Origin: Streptomyces cellulosae
GTDB taxonomy: Bacteria > Actinomycetota > Actinomycetes > Streptomycetales > Streptomycetaceae
Direction: 5' to 3'
Length of the DNA: 64,000 nucleotides
Assembly (NCBI GenBank): GCA_014655195.1
Contig: BNBH01000011.1
Span: 181,054 to 245,053 of the forward strand
A model generated the notes under the pieces. The model did no database searches. It saw nothing but the letters and a program-made list of their open reading frames with translations, and had not been told where the DNA came from. How positions within the stretch are numbered: position 1 is the stretch's first letter; every line of letters starts with the position of its first letter. Shown here piece after piece: positions 43,384 through 51,534 of the stretch. The position numbers were made by a program, and so were the translations under genes.

Positions 43384-44376
43384 TCACAGCAGGCCGGCCG
43401 CGCGCAGTTCGTCCCACAGGGCGTCCGGGACGGGTTCCTCGAAGCGGTCGGCGCAGTCGTCGACCTCGGCGGCCGAGCGGGCGCCGACCAGGACGGCGGC
43501 GACCGCCGGGTGGGCGGCGCAGTGGGCCAGGGCGGCGGCGCGCAGTGAGGTGCCGTGGCGTTCGGCGGCCTCCTTGATGCGCAGGGCGCGGTCCAGGAGG
43601 CCTGCGGGGGCGGTCGTGTAGTCGTAGGTGGCGCCGGGCCGGGGGTCGGCCAGGAGGCCGGAGTTGAAGGCGCCGCCGACGACGACGGACACCCCGCGCT
43701 CCAGCGCGGCGGGCAGGAGTTCGGCGGCGGCGCTGTGGTCGAGCAGGGTGTGCCGGTTCGCGCACAGCACCACGTCGACGTCGGTGTCGCGGACGAAGCG
43801 GGTGAGCATGGCGGTCTGGTTCATGCCGGCGCCGACGGCCCCGACGACGCCCTCGGAGCGAAGTTGTTCGAGGGCCGGGTAAGCCTCGCGGAAGGCTTGG
43901 TCCCCGTGGTCGTCGGGGTCGTGGAGGTAGACGACGTCCACGCGGTCCAGGCCGAGGCGTTCCAGGCTCGCTTCCAGGGAGCGGCGGACGCCGTCGGCGC
44001 TGAAGTCCCAGACACGGCGGTGGGTGGCGGGGACGGCGAAGCCGTGGGCGAGGTCGTCGCCGCCCGCGTCGGACGGTTCGAGGCGGCGTCCCGCCTTGGT
44101 GGACACGGTGTACGTCTCGCGGGGCAGCTCCCGCAGGGCGGCCCCCAGGCGGCGTTCGGCGAGGCCGAGGCCGTAGTGCGGGGCCGTGTCGAAGTAGCGG
44201 ACGCCCCGCCGCAGCGCGGCCCGCACGGCCTCGTACGCCTGCTCCTCGGTGACCGGGGTGTAGAGGCCGGCCATGCCCGCGGTGCCGAGGGCGAGCGGGG
44301 TGACCTCCACACGGCTGCGGCCCAGTTTGCGGCGGACCGGCCGGGACGGGCCCGTCGGGGCTCCGGGATCGCTCAT
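43384..44376 (-). CDS. aldo/keto reductase
   Basis: A 330-residue NADPH-type aldo/keto reductase. The tetrad is visible as Asp and Tyr in RYFDTAPHYGLGLAERRLG, Lys in VSTKAGR and His in VVYLHDPDDHG. The subgroup resembles L-fucose / D-threo-aldose dehydrogenases and pyridoxal reductases (ALGTAGMAGLY start, GGAFNSGLLADPRPGATYDY). It is downstream of the alpha-mannosidase on the same strand with a 114-base gap and may act on sugars released by it. Confidence 0.88.
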   Translation of the reverse strand: MSDPGAPTGPSRPVRRKLGRSRVEVTPLALGTAGMAGLYTPVTEEQAYEAVRAALRRGVRYFDTAPHYGLGLAERRLGAALRELPRETYTVSTKAGRRLEPSDAGGDDLAHGFAVPATHRRVWDFSADGVRRSLEASLERLGLDRVDVVYLHDPDDHGDQAFREAYPALEQLRSEGVVGAVGAGMNQTAMLTRFVRDTDVDVVLCANRHTLLDHSAAAELLPAALERGVSVVVGGAFNSGLLADPRPGATYDYTTAPAGLLDRALRIKEAAERHGTSLRAAALAHCAAHPAVAAVLVGARSAAEVDDCADRFEEPVPDALWDELRAAGLL

Positions 44377-44490
44377 GCCGGGCTGCTCCTTGTCGTGATC
44401 ACGGACCGGGCGCGGCCGGGCATACGGGGCCCGCGGCCGCGCGCCCCGCCGTCGCGCGGCGGGTACGGCGGCCGGGGCCCCGTCGCCCGG

Positions 44491-47400
44491 TCACGCCCGC
44501 TTCAGCCGCAGCGTCCTCAGCTCGAAGGGCCGCAGCCGTACGGCGATCCGCCCGGCGTCGACGGCGGGCGGTGCCGTGTCCGCGAGGGGGCGTTCCAGCA
44601 GGTCGGTCACCTCCACGCCGGCGACCGGGAAGCCGGCCGTGAGCGTGGCGTCGGCGCGGGCGCCGTGCGCCTCGTGGAAGCGGACCACCACGTCACCGCT
44701 GCCGTCGTCGGCGAGCTTGACCGCCGTGACCACCACGGAGTCCCGGTCGACGGTCACCAGCGGCGCCACCTCGCCGGCCCCGTCGAGGCGACGCTCGGGC
44801 AGGTTGACGCGCCAGCCCTCGCGCACCGCGTCCCCGACGGTCGCGCCGGGCACCAGGGCGTGCCGGAAGCGGTGCACGCCCTGGTCGGTCTCGGGGTCGG
44901 GGAAGCGGGGGGCGCGCAGCAGGGAGACGCGGACGGTGGTGGTCGTGCCCCCGTCGGTGCGCACCGCGCGCGTCACGTCGTGGCCGTAGGTGCCGTCGTT
45001 GACGACCGCGACGCCCCAGTCGGGTTCCTGGAGGTGGACGAAGCGGTGGTTGCACGCCTCGAACTTGGCGGCCTCCCAGGAGGTGTTGGTGTGGGTGGGC
45101 CGGAAGAAGTGCCCGAACTGCGTCTCGGAGGCGTAGCGGTCGGCGTGCAGGTCGAGCGGGAAGGCGAGCTTGAGGAACTTCTCCGTCTCGTGCCAGTCCA
45201 CCTCGGTGTCCACCACCAGCCGCTTCTCCCCCGGCGGCAGGGACAGCACCTGGGTGACGCGGGAGTCGCCGAAGGTGCGGACGATCCGCACCGAGGCGCC
45301 GTCGTCGCCGGGGATGACCTCGTCCGCGTCGGTCAGGTCGGTGACGGTGTTGCGGTAGAACTCGTCGACGTCCCAGGCGTCCCACATGTTCGGCAGGTCC
45401 TGGTGCAGCTGGAGCAGGTTGCCGGCGCGGCCGGGGGCGACGGTCTCGCGCCCTGCGGCGAGGTCCACGGCGGAGTCGACCAGGCCGCGGGCGTCGACGC
45501 CGACCCTCAGCAGGCCGTTGTCCAGGACGTGTCCGCCGTCGGGGCGCTCCGCGCGCGTGGTGCGCCCCGACGCCTCGGCCGGGCGCGCGCCGCCCGCGGG
45601 GACGCCGGCGCGGGTGTGCGGGGCCGCGTTGAAGACCAGCGGCACACCGCCCTCGCCGGCCAGGGCGCGCTGGGCGGTGTCGATGATCGCGTTCAGCTCG
45701 TCGGCGACGCGGGCGTAGGTGGCGCGGGCCTCGCGGTGCACCCAGGCGATGGAGGAGCCGGGCAGGATGTCGTGGAACTGGTGCAGCAGCACCGTCTTCC
45801 AGATCCGGTCCAGGTCGGCGTACGGGTAGGGGAAGCCGGTGCGCACGGCGGCCGTGGCCGCCCACAGCTCGGCCTCCCGCAGCAGGTGCTCGCTGCGCCG
45901 GTTGCCCTGTTTGGTTCCGGCCTGGCTGGTGAGGGTGGCGCGGTGCAGTTCGAGGTACAGCTCGCCGACCCAGACGGGCGGTTCGGGGTTCTCCGCCTCG
46001 GCCTTGGCGAAGAAGGCGGACGGGGTCTCCCAGGTGACCGTGGCGGAGCCTTCGAGGTCGCGCAGCCGGGCGGCCTTGGCCGCCATCTCACGGGTGGTGC
46101 CGCCGCCCCCGTCGCCCCAGCCGGTGGGCGCGAGGGAGTGCCGGGCGGTCCCCTTGTCCTTGAAGTTGCGGACGGCGTGGGCGATCTCGGCGCCGCGCAT
46201 CGAGCAGTTGTAGGTGTCTACGGGCGGGAAGTGGGTGAAGATCCGGGTGCCGTCGATGCCCTCCCAGCGGAAGGTGTGGTGCGGGAAGCTGTTGGTGCGG
46301 GACCAGGAGATCTTCTGCGTGAGCAGGTACCTGGAGCCGGCGGCCTTGATGATCTGCGGGAGTCCGGCGGCGAAGCCGAAGGTGTCCGGCAGCCACGCCT
46401 CGTCGTTCTCGATGCCGAACTCGTCGAGGAAGAACCGCTTCCCGTGCGTGAACTGCCGGGCCATGGCCTCGGAGCCGGGCATGTTGGTGTCGGACTCCAC
46501 CCACATGCCGCCGGCCGGCACGAACCGGCCGTCCGCCACGGCCTTCTTCACCCGCGCCCACACCTCGGGCCGGTGTTCCTTCACCCACGCCCACTGCTGC
46601 GCCTGCGACATGGCGAAGACGAAGTCCGGCTCGTCGTCGAGGAGGGCGGTCATGTTCGCGGCGGTGCGGGCGACCTTGCGCACGGTCTCGCGCAGGGGCC
46701 ACAGCCAGGCCGAGTCGATGTGCGCGTGCCCGACGGCGCTGATGCGGTGCGCGGACGGCACGGCGGGCGCGGCGAGCACGTCGGTGAGGCGTGAACGGGC
46801 GTGCTCCGCCGTGCCGTTGACGTCCTGGAGGTCGAGGGCGTCGAGGGCGCGCCCGACGGCGCGGAGGATCTCCCAGCGGCGGGGCGAGTCGACGGGCAGC
46901 TCGGCCATCAGCTCGCCGAGCACCTCGAGGTCGGTGACCAGGTGCCACACGGTCTCGTCGAGGACGGCGAGGTCCATGCGGGTCAAGGTGTACTGCGGGT
47001 CGCTGCCGGCGGTCTCCAGGTCGCCGAGCGTGGTCGGCCGGAAGGGGCGGTAGTCCATGATGACGGGGTTGGAGGCGGCCTCGACGTGCAGGCGCACCTC
47101 CTCCCCGCCCTGGACGGGAGCGCCGATCCGCACCCACTGGTTGCGCGGGTTGAGGCCCTTCACGGGGGTGCCGTCGGGGCGGTAGACCAGCCCCTCGCAC
47201 TGGAATCCGGGCATGTTCTCGTCGAAGCCCAGGTCGAGGATCGCCTCGACGGTGCGGCCGGCCCACGCCTCGGGGACGGTGCCGGTCACCCGGAACCAGC
47301 TGGTGCCCCAGGGAGCGCCCCAGCGGGATCCCACGGTGATCGGCTCGACGTCGGCGGCCAGTCCCTCCGCGACCGGGACCGGCTCCCCCGGCGCGTGCCA

Positions 47401-47505
47401 CACCGCCACCTCCAGGGGCACGGACTCGGGGTACACGGCGGGTCGGACGCGCTCGTCGAGGACCCGCCTCAGACGGGCTTCGACCAGGGTGCGGTCGTCA
47501 TGCAT
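44491..47505 (-). CDS. alpha-mannosidase, GH38
   Basis: A 1004-residue cytosolic-type alpha-mannosidase. Metal ligands lie in AVGHAHIDSAWLWPLRETVRKVARTAANM. The nucleophile Asp is in GGMWVESDTNMPGSEAMARQF. DTFGFAAGLPQIIKAAGS and HQFHDILPGSSIAWVHREA are family motifs. No signal peptide is seen, so it acts inside the cell on mannosides. The start is the ATG at 47505 (MHDDRTLVEAR), with GGAG 6 bases upstream; the open frame begins 4 codons earlier. Confidence 0.93.
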   Translation of the reverse strand: MHDDRTLVEARLRRVLDERVRPAVYPESVPLEVAVWHAPGEPVPVAEGLAADVEPITVGSRWGAPWGTSWFRVTGTVPEAWAGRTVEAILDLGFDENMPGFQCEGLVYRPDGTPVKGLNPRNQWVRIGAPVQGGEEVRLHVEAASNPVIMDYRPFRPTTLGDLETAGSDPQYTLTRMDLAVLDETVWHLVTDLEVLGELMAELPVDSPRRWEILRAVGRALDALDLQDVNGTAEHARSRLTDVLAAPAVPSAHRISAVGHAHIDSAWLWPLRETVRKVARTAANMTALLDDEPDFVFAMSQAQQWAWVKEHRPEVWARVKKAVADGRFVPAGGMWVESDTNMPGSEAMARQFTHGKRFFLDEFGIENDEAWLPDTFGFAAGLPQIIKAAGSRYLLTQKISWSRTNSFPHHTFRWEGIDGTRIFTHFPPVDTYNCSMRGAEIAHAVRNFKDKGTARHSLAPTGWGDGGGGTTREMAAKAARLRDLEGSATVTWETPSAFFAKAEAENPEPPVWVGELYLELHRATLTSQAGTKQGNRRSEHLLREAELWAATAAVRTGFPYPYADLDRIWKTVLLHQFHDILPGSSIAWVHREARATYARVADELNAIIDTAQRALAGEGGVPLVFNAAPHTRAGVPAGGARPAEASGRTTRAERPDGGHVLDNGLLRVGVDARGLVDSAVDLAAGRETVAPGRAGNLLQLHQDLPNMWDAWDVDEFYRNTVTDLTDADEVIPGDDGASVRIVRTFGDSRVTQVLSLPPGEKRLVVDTEVDWHETEKFLKLAFPLDLHADRYASETQFGHFFRPTHTNTSWEAAKFEACNHRFVHLQEPDWGVAVVNDGTYGHDVTRAVRTDGGTTTTVRVSLLRAPRFPDPETDQGVHRFRHALVPGATVGDAVREGWRVNLPERRLDGAGEVAPLVTVDRDSVVVTAVKLADDGSGDVVVRFHEAHGARADATLTAGFPVAGVEVTDLLERPLADTAPPAVDAGRIAVRLRPFELRTLRLKRA

Positions 47506-47634
47506 GCGGCGCTCCATGGTTGTGGCCGGTTCGCTGCCCTACGGGATTCCGCCCGCGAGGCGGGACCCCCGGGTACAACTCCCCTCCCACGGCCCCCTCG
47601 AACCGCCTCCCGCACCGGCCCGCGTACGGGCGGG

Positions 47635-48066
47635 TCAGCGGGCGCCGGAGGCCGTGCCGCGGCCCTCGGCGTCGGCGCGGGCCTGGGCTTCGAGACGGCG
47701 CTCGGCCTCCGCCCAGTCGATGGGCAGCGCGTCGGCGGGGACCTCCCAGAAGGTGAAGGTGGACGTGCGCATGGTGTCCCGCAGGCAGGTCATGACGCTC
47801 TTGTGCGGCTCGGTGCGGGCGTAGGTGTGGAGGGCCTCGCGGCTCTCCCACGCGGACAGGGTGAAGAAGGTGCGGCGCAGCGGTCGGGCCACCAGGGACG
47901 CGCCGAGCGCCCCGGGCGCCTGCCGGACCTGGCCCCAGGCGGCGAGGGACTGCCGGAAGAACCGGGGCACGTCCTTCAGCGACCGCACCTCGAAACGGGA
48001 GGCCATGACCAAGGCCTGCGTGTCGGGCCGGGCGGGGTTGGGTGTGACCCAGGGAAGAGTAGGCAC
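47635..48066 (-). CDS. DUF3291/monooxygenase-like protein
   Basis: A 143-residue protein of ferredoxin-like alpha/beta fold: SRFEVRSLKDVPRFFRQSLAAWGQVR, RRTFFTLSAWESREALHTYARTEPHKSVM and TSTFTFWEVPADALPIDWAEAERRL. It resembles small haem- or cofactor-free monooxygenases related to spheroidene monooxygenase and DUF3291. Function unknown. The GTG at 48066 (VPTLPWVTPNP) follows GGAGG at about 10 bases. A symmetric operator and a TAGGAT -10 lie immediately upstream. Confidence 0.78.
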   Translation of the reverse strand: MPTLPWVTPNPARPDTQALVMASRFEVRSLKDVPRFFRQSLAAWGQVRQAPGALGASLVARPLRRTFFTLSAWESREALHTYARTEPHKSVMTCLRDTMRTSTFTFWEVPADALPIDWAEAERRLEAQARADAEGRGTASGAR

Positions 48067-48390
48067 GGTGCACTCGCCTCCATGATTGGGTAGTGGCACT
48101 ATCCATCCTATGGGGCGCCGCTCCCCCGTGCCATGCATTGAGGCGCGCGGCGTCCTGCACCTTGGGCGCCAACCGGCCCTCCGCCGTACCCCGTTGCCCC
48201 GGCCCGGGGACACGAACTAGGGTCGGTCGCGTGACTGCCGGGTCGGCCTTGGGCCTTTCACGAGAGGCGTCCCCGGCTCCGGAGTGAGTCCGGGGCGGGC
48301 GCGTGCGCCTCCGTCGTCGGTCGTTCCTTCCGCCCGCCGTGCTTCCGCCGGCGGGGATCGACGATCCGACTCCTGAGACGAGGGACGACC
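48067..48390. other. divergent intergenic region with operator
   Basis: No gene is apparent in these 324 bases. Near the minus-strand gene it contains the palindrome TAGTGGCACTA and, on the minus strand, a TAGGAT hexamer (48107-48112). Nearer the plus-strand VOC gene is a plain GC-rich leader ending in GAGACGAGGG before the ATG at 48391. Confidence 0.5.
48088..48104 (-). promoter_or_regulatory. TAGTGGCACTA operator over the transcription start
   Basis: GGGTAGTGGCACTATCC is symmetric over 17 bases except for one pair, with a perfect 11-base core TAGTGGCACTA. It follows a TAGGAT -10-like box on the minus strand, so it would cover the start point of the 48066 gene. Sites of this look are bound by GntR/MocR-type regulators in actinobacteria; no such regulator is nearby. 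Confidence 0.6.
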
Positions 48391-48786
48391 ATGTCCGCAG
48401 CACCGCACATCGAGTTGAACCACACCGTCGTCCACGCCCGTGACCGCCGGCGCTCCGCCGAGTTCCTCGCCGGCATCCTGGGTCTGGAGGTGGGGGCGCC
48501 GTTCGGGCCGTTCCTGCCGGTCGACCTGGGCAACGGCGTGACCCTGGACTACTACGAACTGCGCGACGAGCCCGTGCAGTCCCAGCACTACGCGTTCCTG
48601 GTGCCCGAGGAGGCGTTCGACGGCATGATCGTGCGCCTGGAGGAGGCCGCGGTGACGTACTACGCCGACCCGCAGCACACCCAGCCGGGGCGGGTGAACG
48701 GCCTGTTCGGCGGGAGGGGCGCGTACTTCGAGGACCCGGACGGCCACAACATGGAGATCATGACCCGGCCGTACGTACGCCCCTGA
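48391..48786 (+). CDS. VOC family protein
   Basis: A 131-residue glyoxalase-fold protein: HIELNHTVVHARDRRRSAEFLAGILGLEVG, VTLDYYELRDEPVQSQHYAFLVPEEAFD, GGRGAYFEDPDGHNMEIMTRP. Metal-ligand positions look intact (the first-strand His in LNHTVV, the mid His in SQHYAF and Glu in NMEIM), so it is likely a metal-dependent enzyme or binding protein. The product is unknown. The ATG is preceded by GAGACGAGGG. Confidence 0.85.
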   Translation: MSAAPHIELNHTVVHARDRRRSAEFLAGILGLEVGAPFGPFLPVDLGNGVTLDYYELRDEPVQSQHYAFLVPEEAFDGMIVRLEEAAVTYYADPQHTQPGRVNGLFGGRGAYFEDPDGHNMEIMTRPYVRP

Positions 48787-48798
48787 GCGCGCCCGAAG

Positions 48799-49281
48799 TC
48801 AGAGCGGCCGGTACATGATGTGCAGCCCGACCCGGCCGTGCCGGGGGTGGTCGAAGGCGTCCGGGACCGTGCCCAGGACGGTGAAGCCGAGCGAACTCCA
48901 CAGCTTCACCGCGGGGTTGGTCTCGACGACGGCGTTGAACACCATGCCCCGGTATCCGGCGTCGCGCGCCTCGGCCAGCACGTGCTCGGCCAGCAGCCGT
49001 CCGGTGCCCCGGCCCGCCCGGTCGGGGTCGACCATGAAGCCCGCGTTGGCGATTCGGGCGGCGGGGCCGCCGTAGTTCGGGGTGAGACAGGCGGAGGCGA
49101 CGACGGTCCCGTCGTCGTCCTCGACGACGTACACCCGTTTCGCGGGGCTCATCCACAGGGCCCGGGCGTCCTCCTCGGAGGTGCCCGGGTCCCAGGTGTA
49201 GGTCTCGCCCGCCGCGACGATGCGGTGCCAGAACGGCCAGATCTGCGGCCAGTCGTCGGGGCGCGCTTCCCTGATCAGCAT
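48799..49281 (-). CDS. GNAT family N-acetyltransferase
   Basis: A 160-residue acetyltransferase: MLIREARPDDWPQIWPFWHRIV, VYVVEDDDGTVVASACLTPNY, the acetyl-CoA loop FMVDPDRAGRGTGRLLAEHVLAEA, and FNAVVETNPAVKLWSSLGFTVLGTVPDAF. It transfers acetyl from CoA to an amine; the substrate is unknown. The ATG at 49281 fits the family. It lies 44 bases after a 57-residue short gene on the same strand and could be co-transcribed with it. Confidence 0.88.
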   Translation of the reverse strand: MLIREARPDDWPQIWPFWHRIVAAGETYTWDPGTSEEDARALWMSPAKRVYVVEDDDGTVVASACLTPNYGGPAARIANAGFMVDPDRAGRGTGRLLAEHVLAEARDAGYRGMVFNAVVETNPAVKLWSSLGFTVLGTVPDAFDHPRHGRVGLHIMYRPL

Positions 49282-49325
49282 GGTCGCGAGTCTGGCACGC
49301 CCGGTGCGGGCGGGGGTGACGTGTG

Positions 49326-49499
49326 TCAGTCGACGCTGGGGAGGATGTGCGGCTCGGCGAGGTCCTCCTCGTACCCGGCGAGGCGGATGGGGGCCGAGCG
49401 GGCCCACACGTCGAGGCTTCCGAGTTCTCCTGGCCGACGGCCGGGACGCTCCGTGCGTTCGTCGGGGCGCTGTTCGAGTTTCGTCTGCTCCGGTGTCAC
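49326..49499 (-). CDS. short conserved-looking protein (57 residues)
   Basis: Missed by a length cut-off but well supported. A GTG start has AAGGAG exactly 6 bases upstream (CTCCTT at 49506-49511 on the plus strand). The frame reads VTPEQTKLEQRPDERTERPG, then a Pro/Arg stretch, then GSLDVWARSAPIRLAGYEED, ending LAEPHILPSVD. The N-terminal half is charged and low in structure. The C-terminal half is a distinct amphipathic sequence with Trp and Tyr. No signal peptide or metal site. The leader-like and core-like halves recall a peptide precursor, but no modifying enzyme is close by. Function unknown. Confidence 0.65.
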   Translation of the reverse strand: MTPEQTKLEQRPDERTERPGRRPGELGSLDVWARSAPIRLAGYEEDLAEPHILPSVD

Positions 49500-49509
49500 C
49501 GCGCACTCC

Positions 49510-49635
49510 TTATGTGTCGGTCACCCTCAGGACGTACCGTGCCGGCCCTGCGGCCGGCGCCCGGTGCCCGAGCGGGTCTGTGTCCAATGCCGTTCGGACG
49601 CGGTGGCGCCGGTCGTACGAGGGAGAGCGGGCCAT
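49510..49635 (-). CDS. very short basic protein (41 residues)
   Basis: Immediately upstream of the 57-residue gene. Its frame opens MARSPSYDRRHRVRTALDTD, continues PLGHRAPAAGPARYVLRVTDT and stops with the TAA that merges into the next gene's ribosome site (TAAGGAG). The tight spacing suggests translational coupling. The ATG itself lacks a good ribosome site, and the frame stays open upstream to 49761, so the start is uncertain. No family recognised. Confidence 0.4.
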   Translation of the reverse strand: MARSPSYDRRHRVRTALDTDPLGHRAPAAGPARYVLRVTDT

Positions 49636-49936
49636 GGTGAACCGGCAGTCCCATGACGGATCGTGGGTGCGGGTAGAACCCTTGCTGCTGCTGTCCGTCC
49701 GACCCAGATTAACCAAATGAGCGGCCCCCTGCTCGATGGGGCTGCAAACTGGCTGTAACAATCACATGACGGATCGACCATCATCAGGCACTATGTCCGG
49801 GCATGTCGTGACGGAATGCGCACGGCAGCTCACTCGAACGGAGTACGCGCGTCCCGAAGTACCGGACAAGTCCGGACGGCCGGGGCGCCGTTCGGGCGCC
49901 GCCGGCCGTCGTCGGACGCATCGGTGCCGCCTGGGG
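49636..49936. other. intergenic region between short-gene unit and SDR gene
   Basis: About 300 bases with lower GC (TTAACCAAATGAG, TGTAACAATCACATGAC) that probably carries the promoter of the short genes. The segment GACGGATC occurs twice in direct orientation (49657-49664 and 49769-49776). The terminator of the SDR gene is at 49876-49909. I see no further gene. Confidence 0.45.
49876..49909 (-). terminator. terminator after the SDR gene
   Basis: ACGGCCGGGGCGCC and GGCGCCGCCGGCCGT form a GC stem with one bulge around a GTTCG loop, 28 bases beyond the SDR stop on the minus strand. Confidence 0.6.
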
Positions 49937-51430
49937 TCACCAGCGGCCGGGCGCGTAGTCCTTCAGGAAGACGCCGTACAGGTCCTCGCCCGCCTCGCCG
50001 CGCACGATCGGGTCGTAGACGCGTGCCGCGCCGTCGACCAGGTCGAGCGGGGCGTGGAAGCCCTCCTCGGCGAGGCGCAGCTTGTCGAAGTGCGGGCGCT
50101 CGTCGGTGATCCAGCCGGTGTCGACCGAGGTCATCAGGATCTTGTCGGAGTCGAACATCTCCTGGGCGCTGGTCCGCGTCACCATGTTCATGGCCGCCTT
50201 GGCCGCGTTGGTGTTGGGGTGCCCCGCGCCCTTGTAGCCGCGGGCGAACACGCCCTCCATCGCGGACACGTTGACCACGTAGGCGCGGTTCGAGGACGAG
50301 CGGCGCGCCGCCTCGGCCATCGACGGGCGCAACTTGCTGATCAGGATGAACGGAGCCGTGTAGTTGCAGAGCTGGGTCTCGAGCAGCTCCACCGGGGAGA
50401 TCTGCTCGATGGTCTGCACCCAGGTGTTGGAGTCCACGACGTCCGGCAGCAGGCCGCCCGCGTCGATGGCGGTGCCGTCCCGGTGCCGCTCCACGCTGGC
50501 GTTGCCTGCGACCAGGGCGAGGTCGGCCACGGCCTGTGCGTCCAGGTTGCCGGTCCCGGCGGGCAGCGCGGTCAGGCCGTCCACCGCACCGGAGTTGAAC
50601 GCTCCGATGACGTGGTGGGCGGGCAGCTCGCCGGCCGGCAGCGGGGCGCTCTCGCCCTCGACGAGCGCGGCGTAGGCGGAGGGCAGGCGGCGCACCGTCT
50701 GCGTGGCGTTGTTGATCAGGATGTCCAGCGGGCCCTGCTCCGCGACCTGGTCGGCGAGCGCGACGACCTGGCCGGGGTCGCGCAGGTCGATGCCGACGAC
50801 CTCCAGGCGGTGCATCCAGTCCGCGGAGTCGTCCATCGCCTTGAAGCGGCGGATGGCGTCCTTCGGGAAGCGCGTGGTGATCGTGGTGTGGGCGCCGTCG
50901 CGCAGCAGCCGCAGCGCGATGTACATGCCGATCTTGGCGCGGCCGCCGGTGAGCAGCGCCCGCTTGCCACTGAGGTCGGCGCGGGCCTCGCGGCGGGCCC
51001 GGTTCTCGTCGGCGCACCTCGGGCAGAGCTGGTGGTAGAAGTAGTCGACCTCGACGTACCGCGTCTTGCAGACGTAGCAGGAGCGGGGACGCTGGAGTAT
51101 CCCCGCGATCCGGCCCGGCTCGACGCGGGAGGACGGCAGGATGCCCTCGGTCTCGTCGTCGATGCGCTCGGCGGAACCGGTGGCGGTGGCCTCGGTGACC
51201 GCCTTGTCGTGGGCGGTCTTGGCGGCCCGGCGCTCCTGGCGGCGGCGCTGCTTGACCGTGCGGTAGATGTGCGAGGTGGCCCGGCGCACCTTGACCGCGT
51301 CCGGGTGGTCCACGTCGAGCTTGTCGAGCTCCTCGAGCACGCTCAGGCAGACGGCCAGCCGCTCCGGGTCGATGCCCGGCCCGTACGCCACCTCGTCCGT
51401 GGTCCCGGGGCCGTCCTGTGTCACCGTCAT
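49937..51430 (-). CDS. zinc-ribbon SDR-like protein without the catalytic Tyr
   Basis: A 497-residue protein in two parts. Residues 1-145 are helical and basic and end in a four-Cys zinc ribbon (C118, C121, C136, C139). From about 152 there is a short-chain dehydrogenase fold: KRALLTGGRAKIGMYIALRLLRDG, LDILINNATQTVRR. In ordinary SDRs a YxxxK motif follows; here the stretch is HPNTNAAKAAMNMVT, so the Tyr position is Thr. A long insertion (about 240-370) also makes it twice the usual SDR size. It may bind NAD(P) without standard catalysis. Function unknown. Confidence 0.82.
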   Translation of the reverse strand: MTVTQDGPGTTDEVAYGPGIDPERLAVCLSVLEELDKLDVDHPDAVKVRRATSHIYRTVKQRRRQERRAAKTAHDKAVTEATATGSAERIDDETEGILPSSRVEPGRIAGILQRPRSCYVCKTRYVEVDYFYHQLCPRCADENRARREARADLSGKRALLTGGRAKIGMYIALRLLRDGAHTTITTRFPKDAIRRFKAMDDSADWMHRLEVVGIDLRDPGQVVALADQVAEQGPLDILINNATQTVRRLPSAYAALVEGESAPLPAGELPAHHVIGAFNSGAVDGLTALPAGTGNLDAQAVADLALVAGNASVERHRDGTAIDAGGLLPDVVDSNTWVQTIEQISPVELLETQLCNYTAPFILISKLRPSMAEAARRSSSNRAYVVNVSAMEGVFARGYKGAGHPNTNAAKAAMNMVTRTSAQEMFDSDKILMTSVDTGWITDERPHFDKLRLAEEGFHAPLDLVDGAARVYDPIVRGEAGEDLYGVFLKDYAPGRW

Positions 51431-51534
51431 CGCCGCTGCCGTTCCCGCTTCGGTTCTCGCGGCGCTCCGTTCGCGTCCGCTGTCGAACGGGGGATTTTAC
51501 GGAGCGCCGGGCCGCAGCACCAAACCGCTCGCGC

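Noticed and set aside
43555..46794. 1079-codon plus-strand frame opposite the alpha-mannosidase
   Set aside because: Gly/Val/Gln-rich antisense translation; GH38 motifs are complete on the other strand.
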